Shown here: positions 1-11,945 of the stretch, piece after piece | How the letters are laid out: the number at the start of each line of letters is the position of its first letter | Numbering within the stretch: position 1 is the first letter of the stretch | Assembly (NCBI GenBank): GCA_014904845.1 | Contig: MU119389.1 | Location: 1 to 64,000 of the forward strand | Length of the DNA stretch: 64,000 nucleotides | Origin: Acephala macrosclerotiorum | Lineage: Eukaryota; Ascomycota; Leotiomycetes; Helotiales; Mollisiaceae | Reading direction: 5' to 3' | Notes under the pieces: generated by a model | Databases searched by the model: none | The model's input: only the letters and a program-made list of their open reading frames with translations | Told to the model about the DNA's origin: nothing | Translations under genes and position numbers: made by a program

Positions 1-205
1 AAAATATTAAAAATATTAATTATATATATATATATATATATATTTTTAATATTATATTTTATTTTATTCGATTATATATATAAAATATATTATATATTAA
101 TTATTTTATTAAAATATAATTATTAAAATTCGATTAAATTTAAAATTATAATAATATATTTTAATATACGTTTAATAAAATTAATTAAAAATTTTATATA
201 TAAAA

Positions 206-283
206 TTTAATTTAATTTAATATAATTTATTAAATTTAATTTTTATATTATAATTTTATAAAATAAATTATTTTTTTAATAAA
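206..283 (+). repeat. Left copy of a 78-bp direct repeat
   Basis: Aligned without gaps at an offset of 7,370 bases, this segment matches 7576-7653 at every position except 11, and each of those is C in the right copy versus T here, or G there versus A here. That is the footprint of C-to-T mutation on both strands acting more strongly on this copy. Similarity fades on both sides. It may be the surviving part of a left LTR, or a copy of a dispersed element. Confidence 0.7.
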
Positions 284-3200
284 TAATAATTATATTAATT
301 TATTCGTTTTAAAATTTTATATTTATTTTAAAACGCGATTTTAATAATTTTTCGTTTATTATTTTATTTTTTAATAATTAATATATTAATCGTATAAAAT
401 ATTATTAAAATCGTATACGATTTTTAAAATTTTTAACGAATTAAATATAAATACGTTAATAATTTCACATTTTAAATTATTGAAATTATTTAATTTATTA
501 TTTAATATTTTTCGAATTTTTATTTATTTCGTTTTAATTTTATTTTTAAAATTATTTCGATTTTATAAAATATAAAAATTTCGATAAAATTAAAAAAAAA
601 AATTATTTTAAACGTATAAATTTAAAATAAAATTAATTTTAATTTTAATACGATTTTTAAAAAATTTATTATAATTGTTAAAATTATTATATTAATTCGA
701 AAATCGAAATATATATTTAAAAACGAAATTTTTTTTTTTAAAAAACTTTAAAAATTTTAATATTACGAAAAAAAAAATTCAATTTTTTTAAAATTTAAAA
801 TAAAATTTTAATTTCGTACGATTTTTTCAAATAATATTATAAAAAAAATATATTTAAAAAAATAATTAATATAATAATTAATAAAATAATTTTATATTCG
901 AAATATTAATATAAATATAAAATATAACAAATAATAATAAATATTATATTTTTATTTATAATAATAATAAACGTTATATTTTCAATTACGATCGTAATAA
1001 TAATAATAAAAATTTTATCGATATAAAATAAAAATTAAAAAATATAAATTATTTTAATTTAAATTTAAATTTTTTTTGTAATAAAAATAATTATATTATA
1101 ATCGAATAAAATATTTATTAATACGATATTTATTTTTTATAAATTAAATTAAAAATAATATTATTAAATTACACGTTTTAATTATTAAATAAAATCTTTA
1201 TATTTATTTTTATAATAAAATTTTAATATAATATTTTAACGAATTATTTAAATTTAAAAAAAAAATTAAATTCGATTAAAATAACGTTTTTATATAAATC
1301 GATATATTTATTTATAAATTTAAAATTTCGTATATTTTTTTCGATATTAATTAAAATAATTTTAATTAAAATCTTTATAAAATAAATAATAATAAAAATA
1401 TAAATTTAAATAATATTATTAATACGATAATATATATTAAATCGATAATATATATTAAATCGATAATATTTTTTATAATATTTTTATAAAAATTAAAATT
1501 AATTATAATAAAAAATTAAAAAATAAATTTTTTTTTTTATTAAAAAATTAAATTTTAAATCGATATAATTTAAATTTTTAATTAAAAAAAATTATTATTA
1601 ATATATTTTATTTTATTAATATTATTAAAAAAAATTTATTATAAATTGAAAAAATTAATAAATATAATATTAATAATATATAAAAAATTAATAAATATAA
1701 TAAATAAAAAATAATTTTTTATTTTAATAATTTATCGAAATAATTTTTATAAATATTTTAAATAATTTTATAATAAAATATATATATTTATAATAATAAA
1801 AATTAAATTAAAAATAAATAATAAATTATATAAAATATATATTAATTTTAATTATTTTCGTTTTTTAATCGATAAAAAAATAAATATAATTCGTATTAAA
1901 TTTATTTATTAATAAATTCGAATTAATTATAATTTTAAAAATCGACGAATTAATAAAATTTAATAAACGAATTATTTTTATAATATATATATTCAAAATA
2001 ATTAAAAATTAAAACGTATTTAATAAAATTAAAATTCGTATATAAATAATTAAAATTTTCGATTTTAATTTTTTTTAAATAATAAATTTTTATATTTATA
2101 TTAAAAAAAAAAAATTTATAAAAATTGTATATTTATTATCGATTTATACGAAAATTTAATTATATTAATTCGAGTTTTTATATTAAAAAAAAAGTTTTAT
2201 ACGCGAAAAATATTATAATTTTATTTTAAAAAATTATTATAATATTAATTATATATTTTTTATTATTTAAAAATTATTATTTTATATTTAATATTTAATA
2301 TATACGTATTTATAATATTATTATAAATAAAATAAATTTTATTATTATTACGAATTTAAATTTTATCGATTTATTAATTAAATAAAAAATTAAATTAAAT
2401 ATATATTAAAAATACAAAAAAAACAATTATTATATAATCGAATTAATTTCAAATAAAACGAATAAAATTCGAATAAAATTATTATATTTATAAATAAAAA
2501 AATATTAAATAATAATATTATTAAATTAATCGACGTTTTAAAAATCGTATTAAATAATAATATTTATATATACGTTATAAATTTAAAATTCGAATAAATA
2601 ATTTAATTAATATTTTTTAATTATTTTATATTTATAATTTAAAAAATAATTAAAAAAAAATTATATTTTCATTTTATTATTAATATAAAATTTATTAATA
2701 AAACGACGATTTTCGATATATATTTAATATTATATTAAAAAAGAATTATAAAAGTTTTTAAAAATATAATTTATATTATAATTATTAATAAATTAAAATT
2801 CTTTTTATTAATTTTTAATTTAAAAAAAATTATTAAAATAAAATTATTATTATTTATTATCGCGATTTAAAACGTTTTAAAATAGTTTTTTAAAAATTTT
2901 AAAAAAAATTTATTTATATTTAATAAATTATACATTTAAAATTTCGATTATATTATTATTTTATTAAAATTTTTATTAATAATATAATCGTTTTTTTAAA
3001 AACGTTAAAAAAATATTTTTAATATTTATACGAAATATTTATTTTATTAAAATTTTTATTAAAATATTTATCGATTTATTATTTTAATTATTATATAAAT
3101 AAATTTAAAATATTTATAATTAAATAATAAATAATAATAATTAAAATTTTTTTTTTTCGAGATTTTAAAATTTTTAAAAATATATTTGAAAATAATAAAT

Positions 3201-6200
3201 TAATTTCGATTTTATATATCGTTTTACACGTAAATATTGAAATTATTATAATAATATAAAATATAAAAATTTATATATAAAAAAAAAAATTATAAAAAAA
3301 AAAAAAAAAAAATTTTTTATATATATATTATATAAAAATTTATAAATTAAAAAAAAATAATATAAATTTTTTTTAAATTTATTTATTAAATAAACGTATA
3401 TTAATTTATTATAATTTAAATAAATTATTTTTTTTTTAAAATCGATATTTTTAAAAACGATTTTAAAATTATAATTTTTTATTTTAAAAAAAAAAATTTT
3501 AATTTTAAATTTTTTAAATTTATTAATTTTTATGATTTAATTCGTATTATTTTTAAATAAATTTATTTTTTTTATTAAAAAATATTATTATTTTATTAAA
3601 TTTAAAATAATATATTTAATATATATTTATAAAAAATTTAAAATTATAATTTAAAATAATAAACGTTTTATTTAATTTTTAATATTATTAAAATTAATAT
3701 AAAACTTATTACGATTTTTAAATATTTTTTTTAATTTAATTTCAAAATAAAATATATATTTTAAATAAATTTAAAATTATTTTTTTGAAAAATATAAATT
3801 ACAATTTATAAAAAATTATATTAAAAATCGTTATTTTTATAAAATTTTAAAAAATTTTAATTAAAAAAAAAAAAATTATTTTTTTTTAAAAAATTTAAAT
3901 TAATAATATTTTTTTTTTTTTATAAAATAATTTATTATTTTATATTTTCTATAAAAGCTTTAATCGTTTTTATATTTTAAAAATTATATTTTATAATATT
4001 TTTTTAAAAATTTATAATAAATATTATTTCGATTTTAAAAATATAAAATAAAAATTATTAAATTTTATAATTTGTAAATTAATAAAAAAATTAATCGAAT
4101 ATTTAATTTATTATTTAAATTATTTTTATAATAAAATTTTACGATTTTTAATATTCGATTTTTTATAATTAATTTTATTTTTAATTTTTTAATTGTAAAA
4201 ATAATCGTTTTATAAAAAACTAAAATTTTTAATTTTTTTAATTATTTAATATTAATATTTTATAAATTTTTTAAAAAAAAACTATTTATTTTAAAATATA
4301 TTATATATATAATCGAAAATTAAATTAAAAATTTAATTATAATATTCGTATTTTATAATTAAAAAATATCGAATAATATTATTTTTAATTAAAATAAAAA
4401 ATTTGTTTTCGAATTTTAATAAATTATTTTTAAATACATAAATATAAAACTATAAATATTTAATATTTAATATTTATAAATAAATAAATTATTAAAACGA
4501 ATTATATAAAAAATTGAAATCGATTTTTATTATTTTATTATATTTTATTTCGATTAATTATAAACGAATTTTATTATTTTATATTAAATTATTATTAATA
4601 ATATATTTATAATAATTATTAACGTTAATTTAAACGAAATTATTATCGATTATAAAACGAATATAATTTTTTTATTTTTATATAAATTAAATTTTTTCGT
4701 TATTTTTAAAATTATTCGAAAATTTTATTAATAAAACGTATAATTAATTATTAATTTTATCGTTATATTTATTAAAAAACGATATAATTTTAAATTTAAA
4801 TTATTTATAATAAATATTAACGATTTAATATATATTAAATTTTATAAAAATTAAAATTAATAAAATAACGAATTAAAAAAGATTTTATTAAAAAATATAT
4901 TGATTATTTTATATATAAATTATAATTATTTTTATTATTTATTTATATTTTATATTAAAAAATAAAAATCTATATAATAAATTAAAATTAAATATTATAA
5001 AATTAATTAATATCGATTTAAACGACAAATATAATAATAATTAAAAATTTAAAAAATTTAAAAAAATTATCAATAAAAAATATATTTAATATAATAATAA
5101 AAATAATTTCGAATATTTAATTAAATAAAAATAATAATAATATATAAAATTAATAATATAAAATCGAATTATTTAAAAATATAATCGAATTTATTTAAAA
5201 ATACGAAATTCACGTATTAAAATTTTTAATTTAAATTTATATACGTATTCGTTTAAAAAATTAATTTTAAATTTAATAATTTTAAATTAAATAATTATAT
5301 AAATTTTAAAATCGTTTTAAAAAAATAATCGATTTAAAAAAATTTATATAATTTTAATCGATTAAAAAATTTTATTTTTAAATTTATTAAATTAAATTTA
5401 TTTATTTATAATTTATTTATTTTAAATTTTTTTTATATAATATTTTTATTTTTAATAATTATAATAATTTAATTTTATTATATATTTTAATTTTATAAAA
5501 TAATATATAACGTTTAATAACGACGATTTTAACGTTTATAAATTTTTAATTTTTAATATATATTTTATTAAATTCGAAAATTTTATTTTTATTTTCGACG
5601 TATAAAAATTATAAGTTTTTTTTTTTTTTTTCGTATAAAAAAATATCGAATTATTTATTTAATTTTAAATCGATAAATTTTATATTAAATATAAAATTTT
5701 TTTTAATAATTTAATAATTTTTATTTAATGATTATTTATTAAATTAAATAAAAATAAATTTAAAAACTTTAAATTTATTTTAAATTTAAATTTTTTTTAT
5801 ATTTATTTATTTATTTAATAAATTAAAAACGAGTTCGAACGTTTAATTTTAATTTTTATAATTATTAATATAAAATTTTATTTCGATTAAATATTAATAA
5901 AACTTTTAAAATAATAAAATAAATATAAAAAATTAAAATAAAAATAATTCGAAAATTAAATTATAAAATATATTTAATAATAATTTAATTAATTAAAATT
6001 ATAAACGATATATTAATAAATTTATTAAAATTAATAAATGTTTTAATAATAAAAATTTTAATATTTAAAAATACAAAATTAATTATTAAAATTAATATTA
6101 AAAATTATAATTTTTTATTATAATTCGCGAGAATTTTTTTTTTAAATTATATTAAAAATAATATAAAATATAAATTTAAAAAAAATATTGAAAATAATAC

Positions 6201-7575
6201 GAATAAATTATTTCGTTTTATAAAATAATTTAAAATCGAATAATATTTATTGTTTAAAAACTCGATAAAATTAATTTTTTATTATTAATTTAATTATTTT
6301 TAAAAATTAAATATTATAACGATTAACGATAATAAATTCAACGTTTTAAAAAAAATTAAATTTTTTTTAAAGTTTATACGTAAATTATATCGATTATTAT
6401 AATAAATTATATAATAATTAATTTAAATATTTTATAATTTTTATTAAAATAAAATAAAACTAATTAAAAATATTTAAAATAAACGTAATAAATATTTATA
6501 AAAAAATCGAAATCGAAAACGTAAAAATTAATAATTCAAATTAATTATATAAATATTAAAAAATATTATAAAATTTATTAATAAATATTTTTAATATTAA
6601 AATTTAAAAAAAAAAAAAAACCCATTATTAAATATATTAAAAAAAATTATTTTAAAATTTAAAAAAAAATTTATTCGATTTTATTTCGAACGAAATATTA
6701 ATTAAAATAAAAAATTTAATTAAAATAATTAATAAAACTTTAAAAATTTAATTTTATTATTTTCGAAATATAAAAAATTAATAAAAATTGTAATACGAAA
6801 AATATTTCGATTTTAAAATTTTAAAATACGTTAAAAAATTTATAAATATATTTATATAAAATATTTTATTATCGAATTTATAAACGAATTACATTTTATA
6901 AATATTTATTTTAAAATATAATAAAATAAAAAATATAATAAAAAATTTAATTTTTTTTATAAAACGATTATAATATTATAAAATAATTTTTAAATTTTAA
7001 ATAATTAAATTAATTTTTATTATTTATTTTAATATATAATAAAATTATAATTATTTTAATTTTATTAATAATATATTTTTTACGATTTTATATTTTATTA
7101 AAAAATTTTTAATTATTATTTAAATAATTTTTTATAAAAATAATATTTATTTTTATAAATTAATATTTTTATTTTTTAAATATATTAAATTTAATTATAT
7201 TGTATAAATATTAAATATATTTAATATTAATAAATTTTTTTTTTTTAATTTTTTAAAACTTTATTAACGAATTAATATAAAAAAAAATATAAAAATTATT
7301 AATAAAACGATAAAAAATCGATTAAAAAAAATTATATAATTACGAAAATAAAAAATTAATATTAAAATTATTAAAAAAAAAAAAATTAAAATTTTTTTTT
7401 TAAATTTTTTTTTTATAATATAAATTATATACGCGAAATATTTTTTATTTTTATAAAAAAACGAAAAATATAATTACGAATCTATAATTATTTCGAGTTT
7501 TAAATAAAATAAAATAATTTTTTTTAAAAAAATAATTTTTTATTACGTAAAAAAACTCGAGATTAAATAATATAC

Positions 7576-7653
7576 TTTAATTTAATTTAACGTAATTTAT
7601 CGAGTTTAATTCTTATGTCGTAATTTTATAAAATGGATTATTTTTTTAATAAT
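7576..7653 (+). repeat. Right copy of the 78-bp direct repeat
   Basis: Less mutated partner of 206-283. It keeps three CpG sites that became TpA in the left copy, plus other G and C positions. All 11 differences are transitions of the RIP type and there are no transversions. Same orientation and about 7.4 kb apart, which is compatible with LTRs flanking a retrotransposon interior, though no polypurine tract, primer-binding site or target duplication could be recognised. Confidence 0.7.
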
Positions 7654-7920
7654 TTAATTAAACGATTTTAATTTAATTATAATTTAATAAATTTTATAAA
7701 TAGCGTTTTAAATTGAAATTAATTAAATAAAAAATAATATATTAATTCGATTATTATTAAATTTTTTATTAAATTAAAATTTATTAATATAATATTAATT
7801 ATTTTTAAAAATAAAAATAATAATTATAATTAAATTTAATTTTTTAATATTATTTATATATATTATATTTTAATCAAATAAATTAATTATTAATTTTATA
7901 ATTAAAGTTATTATTAATAA

Positions 7921-8102
7921 ATAAAATCTAGTCAAAACCTTGGTTATTAATAGAAAGGGTTTTGTAAAAGTAAAACTATTAAATAATTAACGCTTAAGGT
8001 TAAATATTTAAGCGACGGCAGGATATTGAACCCATGCTATCCTGCTTCGGAAAACTAATCACATTGCACCAAGCAGGTGTGTAATTCATCTTTTCATAAA
8101 GC
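7921..8102. promoter_or_regulatory. Boundary between AT block and genes; rce1 upstream region
   Basis: Base composition returns to normal here within about 100 bases. Two perfect inverted repeats lie side by side: 7-bp arms at 7991-7997 and 8008-8014, and 8-bp arms at 8018-8025 and 8038-8045. On the minus strand the second carries a B-box-like string (ggttcaatatcc) 39 bases after an A-box-like string (tggtgcaatgtg), so a decayed tRNA or tRNA-derived repeat is possible, but no cloverleaf could be folded. The rce1 promoter must lie here or in the AT block. Confidence 0.35.
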
Positions 8103-9266
8103 ATGGCTCCTACTGGTATCTATGCTCGCCTGAAGGCATCCTTACTTGGTGAGAAAGGTTAGTGAGATATGTGATCTTCCTATGTTATGTTGTCGCTCAT
8201 TGGCCTGGGCTAGAACCGGAATTTCCTCCTTTGAATACCGCATTTGCTATAGCTCTCTTGGTAAGTTCTCCCACAGCATAAATCCTCCAACACATAACTC
8301 ACAGCTATAGATTCTCTATACCCTCATCTACGTATTACCATTTTACATATCGTCGACCACACGACCCTCCCCACAACTTTCTCGAGACGCTCCATCAGTA
8401 ATTCGAGGCCGTATACGATCAGTGACAATATCATGTCTCATCTGTTCAGTTACGACCTTTGCCATTCTTTCATCGATAGACCACGGAGCACCCATCAACT
8501 CGTTACATCTGATGGGTTATTTCCCGATTGGGTTGGAGGAAACCGTTAAAGCCGTGGGGCTCACTGCCATCCTCTTTGCAGGGCCACTGTTTGAAGCCGG
8601 TATTGCAGAAGGTGGCTGGCGGGACTGGATATGTCTGCGTGGTGTAAATGAAGTCATCAGTGGCTGGATTGGCTGGCGCAATTACGTTGCAGTAAGTATC
8701 GCGTAGCCGTTGGATTATTTTCACAGCTGTTTACTGTGTTTCAGGGTCCGTTGACTGAGGAGATCCTCTTTCGATCAGCTTCAGTGCCTCTTCTCCTTCT
8801 CGCCCGTACGTCGAATACGAAAATCATCTTCCTAACGCCCGTCATATTCGGCCTCGCCCACGTCCATCACTTTTACGAATTTCGAATCACCCACCCACAC
8901 ACACCTGTTGTAGCAGCGTTATTGCGCTCGTTATTGCAATTCACCTATACGACGCTCTTTGGGGGCTATGTCACATTCATCTATGTCCGAACTGGGAGCC
9001 TGTTGAGTGTGATATTCATACATCAGTTCTGCAACTGGAGGGGGCTTCCTAGACTTTGGGGCCGAATGAGCCCTGTTGAAACCGTGATAGGGCTTGATGT
9101 AGGCGGAGGAAAGAAAAATGACGGCCCTGCCAAGGCCTCGGAAGATGGAAGACTTGGCATTGCGTGGGATGTGGCATACTATTTAATTCTGGTGGTGGGC
9201 GCTGTCGCGTGGCATAAGTCGCTGTGGTCTCTGACAGAGAGCGCTTCCGCGCTGGTCGCGTTCTGA
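8103..9266 (+). CDS. rce1: CAAX prenyl protease 2 (type II, Rce1)
   Basis: Integral ER-membrane endopeptidase that removes the last three residues from prenylated CAAX proteins such as Ras and a-factor-like pheromones. Four exons: 8103-8157, 8214-8260, 8311-8691 and 8745-9266, joining in phase to 334 aa, a usual length for the family. Exon 4 opens with the CPBP/ABI signature: the catalytic Glu pair and Arg of TEEILFRS (about residues 165-172), a His in FGLAHVHHFYEF (about 196-207), and the later HQFCN. Several hydrophobic segments fit a multipass protein. The start was chosen because exon 1 plus exon 2 give the short N-terminus and first membrane segment known from fungal homologues. It ends 237 bp before the convergent ale1. 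Confidence 0.93.
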
Positions 9267-9503
9267 ACAGGAAGGAACCCTGCATCATTACGAATGGCAT
9301 GGTTATGATATGATGTAAGATTATGATGCACGAGGATACGAAACAGAGGCGAATGTGCTAAATTCATGACTTGTTCGTTGATTACGGAGCTATCAATACT
9401 CATGTTGCGTCCGATGCGAATCTCCTGCTTCAGATGAACATGACCGGATCCAATGTATATGTCGCCTTTTGCATCTGAAGCTTGACAAAAAGCCGTCTGC
9501 TCA

Positions 9504-11362
9504 TCATGTCTTCTTCGTCTCAGGCTTTGAGACGATCTTAGAATTTCTTCTCTGCCGAGTTTCCATCTCAGCCCTGACTTCTGACACCAATTCTTCAAGG
9601 TCCTTCTGCGGTTCTGATGGCAAGCCAAGAACTGGCTCCTTGCTGGATAAGCTCTCCTGGGAATGAGTCCTCTTCAACGGGCCAGTTGTCCCAGCTCGCT
9701 TGTTCAATTTCTTCACCAAGAATGCCTTGGCAGGGGATGTGAAAAATGCCGATGTGAAGGCCGTGGCAATGACAGCATAAAAATAGACCCGTGCCCATAC
9801 CAGAAACGACGCTGGAAGGGTCAGTAAGACGAATGGTGCAGTTGTGAATGAGAAGATCAGCTGAGTCGCAAAGTAAGATGCTATGTCGTAATAGATCTTT
9901 GTTGAAGTAGGCTGAGATGTCTTTGGATCCAGGAAAAAAGGGCGGAAGTAACGTCGACAGTCTATAAACACATTAGAGGATGTGATAAGTGAAGGTACGG
10001 GGGAATACGTACTCTTAGCAGCTGTCTGAACGAAGCTGGCCAGAACGAATGTAAGATAGTATCCCGGGTAGAATCCGTGCCAGAAAGCACTGGTTACGAA
10101 AGTGGCCATGCTAGCACGAAACCCGGGTTTCTTCCCACGAGGAGTCACACGGAGGTAGACATAGTTTCGCAGCCAGTTGTTGGTGTTGATATTCCAGCCT
10201 CCCAGATAAGCTCGGCAGTTCTGCGCAGACTCCACTTCCCAAGGGCTCACATTCCGTAGTCGGTCCCAAGAGACTTTGCCGGTTGCGGGATCAACACCCT
10301 TGAAACCAAGTCCGGACAGGATACAGGCACCTTCAGTCAAGGCCCAAACGCCATAGTATTTGGTACGAGTGGTAAATCCCAGCATGTGCAATATCCAGAC
10401 TCGGCGAGTGAAACCATAAGTCATGTACGTGTCTCCTGTCAAAAGGTCTGGATAGTATCGTCCTGAAAGCTGGAGGAACAGGAAAATCCAGAAAAGCCCA
10501 CCAGCTGCCTTCCACATTGCAGGTGTCCCACTTCGGGGGATCTTTCTCTTTTTCCGGGTCGGTGGTCTCTTCGAAGGGTCGACTCCTGCTGGTACTTCGA
10601 ACATCGTCGTCTCGATCCATTGTTTATAATCGACATAATCGAAGGCTGGACCTGCCATCAGCGCTGGGAAGAAGAGTACGTAGCCGGCAAAATCGAGCAG
10701 GTTAGGCAGCTGCTTCAAAGCCATTTCCTTCTGAAAGTCTGACAGATCCTGCTCTGGCAGCCGTCCATCGGCGACATTCCAACAAAAAGCTGTAAGCTTC
10801 ATAACCAGAACCATTTGAGCTCCTGTGATGTCGACAAGGTCGGGGTCATTGACGAACTGCCGTGCTAGTTGATTGACGGACAGATGTCCCATCAAGAATA
10901 CGAAGCCTATCCATGGCATGAACGGTCCTTGGACATATTGTGCAATGTAGTACGCTCCAATGGAGCTTACCACCAATGTTCGAAAGCCTCCCCATAAGTC
11001 GAAAAGTCCAACCAAGTAGAACGATGACACACTATTGAGGGTTAGACTTTGCCAGATTCGAGAGATCATGACTTACGCAACAATAAAGAGGTTCTTTAGC
11101 GCTGGCTTTTCATCAGGCACCCGCTTGAGAAGACCAGCGAGTGGGTAGGACAATAGAAAGGTTGTTATAAGCTTCACTAGAGTAGCAAATCAGTTTCATC
11201 CTACACGCGGTATCGTTCCACGGAAAGTCATAGCACATACGCTCGTCTGGTGAAGCTCCCACGATACCAGCAACATACTGGAAAGCTGCTTGACGTCAGA
11301 CGCGGCCGCATCAACACAGGTTCTCTTGTTTGGGCCTTACGAAGATGAATAAATGGCAGCAT
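9504..11362 (-). CDS. ale1: Lysophospholipid acyltransferase (MBOAT family, Ale1/Slc4)
   Basis: Membrane-bound O-acyltransferase that re-acylates lysophospholipids (Lands cycle) in the ER. Five exons read right to left: 11362-11341, 11285-11241, 11176-11077, 11031-10013 and 9961-9504; phases agree and give 547 aa. The first exon is only 22 nt (seven codons plus one base). The MBOAT features are the conserved Asn region NTNNWLRNYVY and the presumed active-site His in SAFWHGFYPGYY, among many hydrophobic segments. The C-terminal 60 or so residues are charged and Lys/Glu rich, ending in a basic, possibly ER-retaining tail (PETKKT). The family also includes human LPCAT3/MBOAT5-type enzymes; the fungal Ale1 assignment is by overall pattern. 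Confidence 0.92.
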
Positions 11363-11945
11363 GGTGTGAAGATGAGAGGGCGTATCTTCTCAAGTGCTAT
11401 CGAGTCTCCATCTGCGAGTTGTAGAATCGAGTACGCATTCCCAAGCGGTGATGTAGACAGGAAATGTGTCTGGGAAAACGAAGAAGTGCCTGGCTGGCGA
11501 GCCTCAGCACATGGCCAGTGTCTCAAGCGGCTCTTGCCGCTAGTGCACAGTAGGTAGGCTATCCCACATCCACATGCCAGGGTGGTACATTGGAGCTTCC
11601 CAAAGCGTTACTTTGAATTGCGACAACGAGACACTGACCCTCTTGATCAATCTTGCTAAATCAGGAATTTCCGGTTCCACCCCGTTCCTCCCACAAGACA
11701 TCGTCGTAGAAACAAATCCTTGACGCCCTGCCCCATCGCTCGACCCGAGGAAACCTGTCCAGCCCAACCTGCGACGAGGCATCAACACGAGCTTCCCTTT
11801 GGCTCACCGGATCAGATCACACGAACATCACATCCTGAAAACATCTTCCCGACTTCACAAGATTGAACACAGGGAGATGACAAGCTTGGGTGGACCCTGA
11901 CAGGCTTGCGCATCCCCAAGCTTCGAGGTGTGAGACGCCGACAAG
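11363..11945. promoter_or_regulatory. Divergent ale1/vps45 intergenic region
   Basis: 583 bp between the start codons of two divergently transcribed genes, so it presumably holds both promoters. No open frame here looks like a protein and no specific operator could be named. Confidence 0.5.

Larger units (their letters stand above)
1..7920. repeat. AT-rich, hypermutated (RIP-like) block
   Basis: This stretch is almost entirely A and T and has no sizeable open reading frame on either strand. In the first 480 bases I count 12 CpG dinucleotides and only two C bases outside CpG; every G there is in a CpG. Farther in, a few CpA and CpT survive. Such blocks in filamentous ascomycetes usually arise by repeat-induced point mutation (C to T on both strands) of transposons. 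Classical Neurospora RIP prefers CpA; survival mainly of CpG is compatible with that but extreme. A direct repeat near both ends suggests that at least part is a former LTR-type element. Nothing inside can be read as protein. It could also be pericentromeric or subtelomeric heterochromatin; the window cannot tell. Confidence 0.85.

Noticed and set aside
1..7920. Mitochondrial DNA or a readable retrotransposon polyprotein
   Set aside because: No open frames, no tRNA or rRNA genes seen, and continuous with nuclear genes; any coding capacity is erased.
8018..8082. Functional tRNA gene on the minus strand
   Set aside because: Box-like strings exist, but no acceptor, anticodon or T stem can be paired properly.
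9470..11070. MISRIWQSL... as the start of ale1
   Set aside because: These codons lie in an intron; the spliced upstream exons supply the conserved N-terminus.
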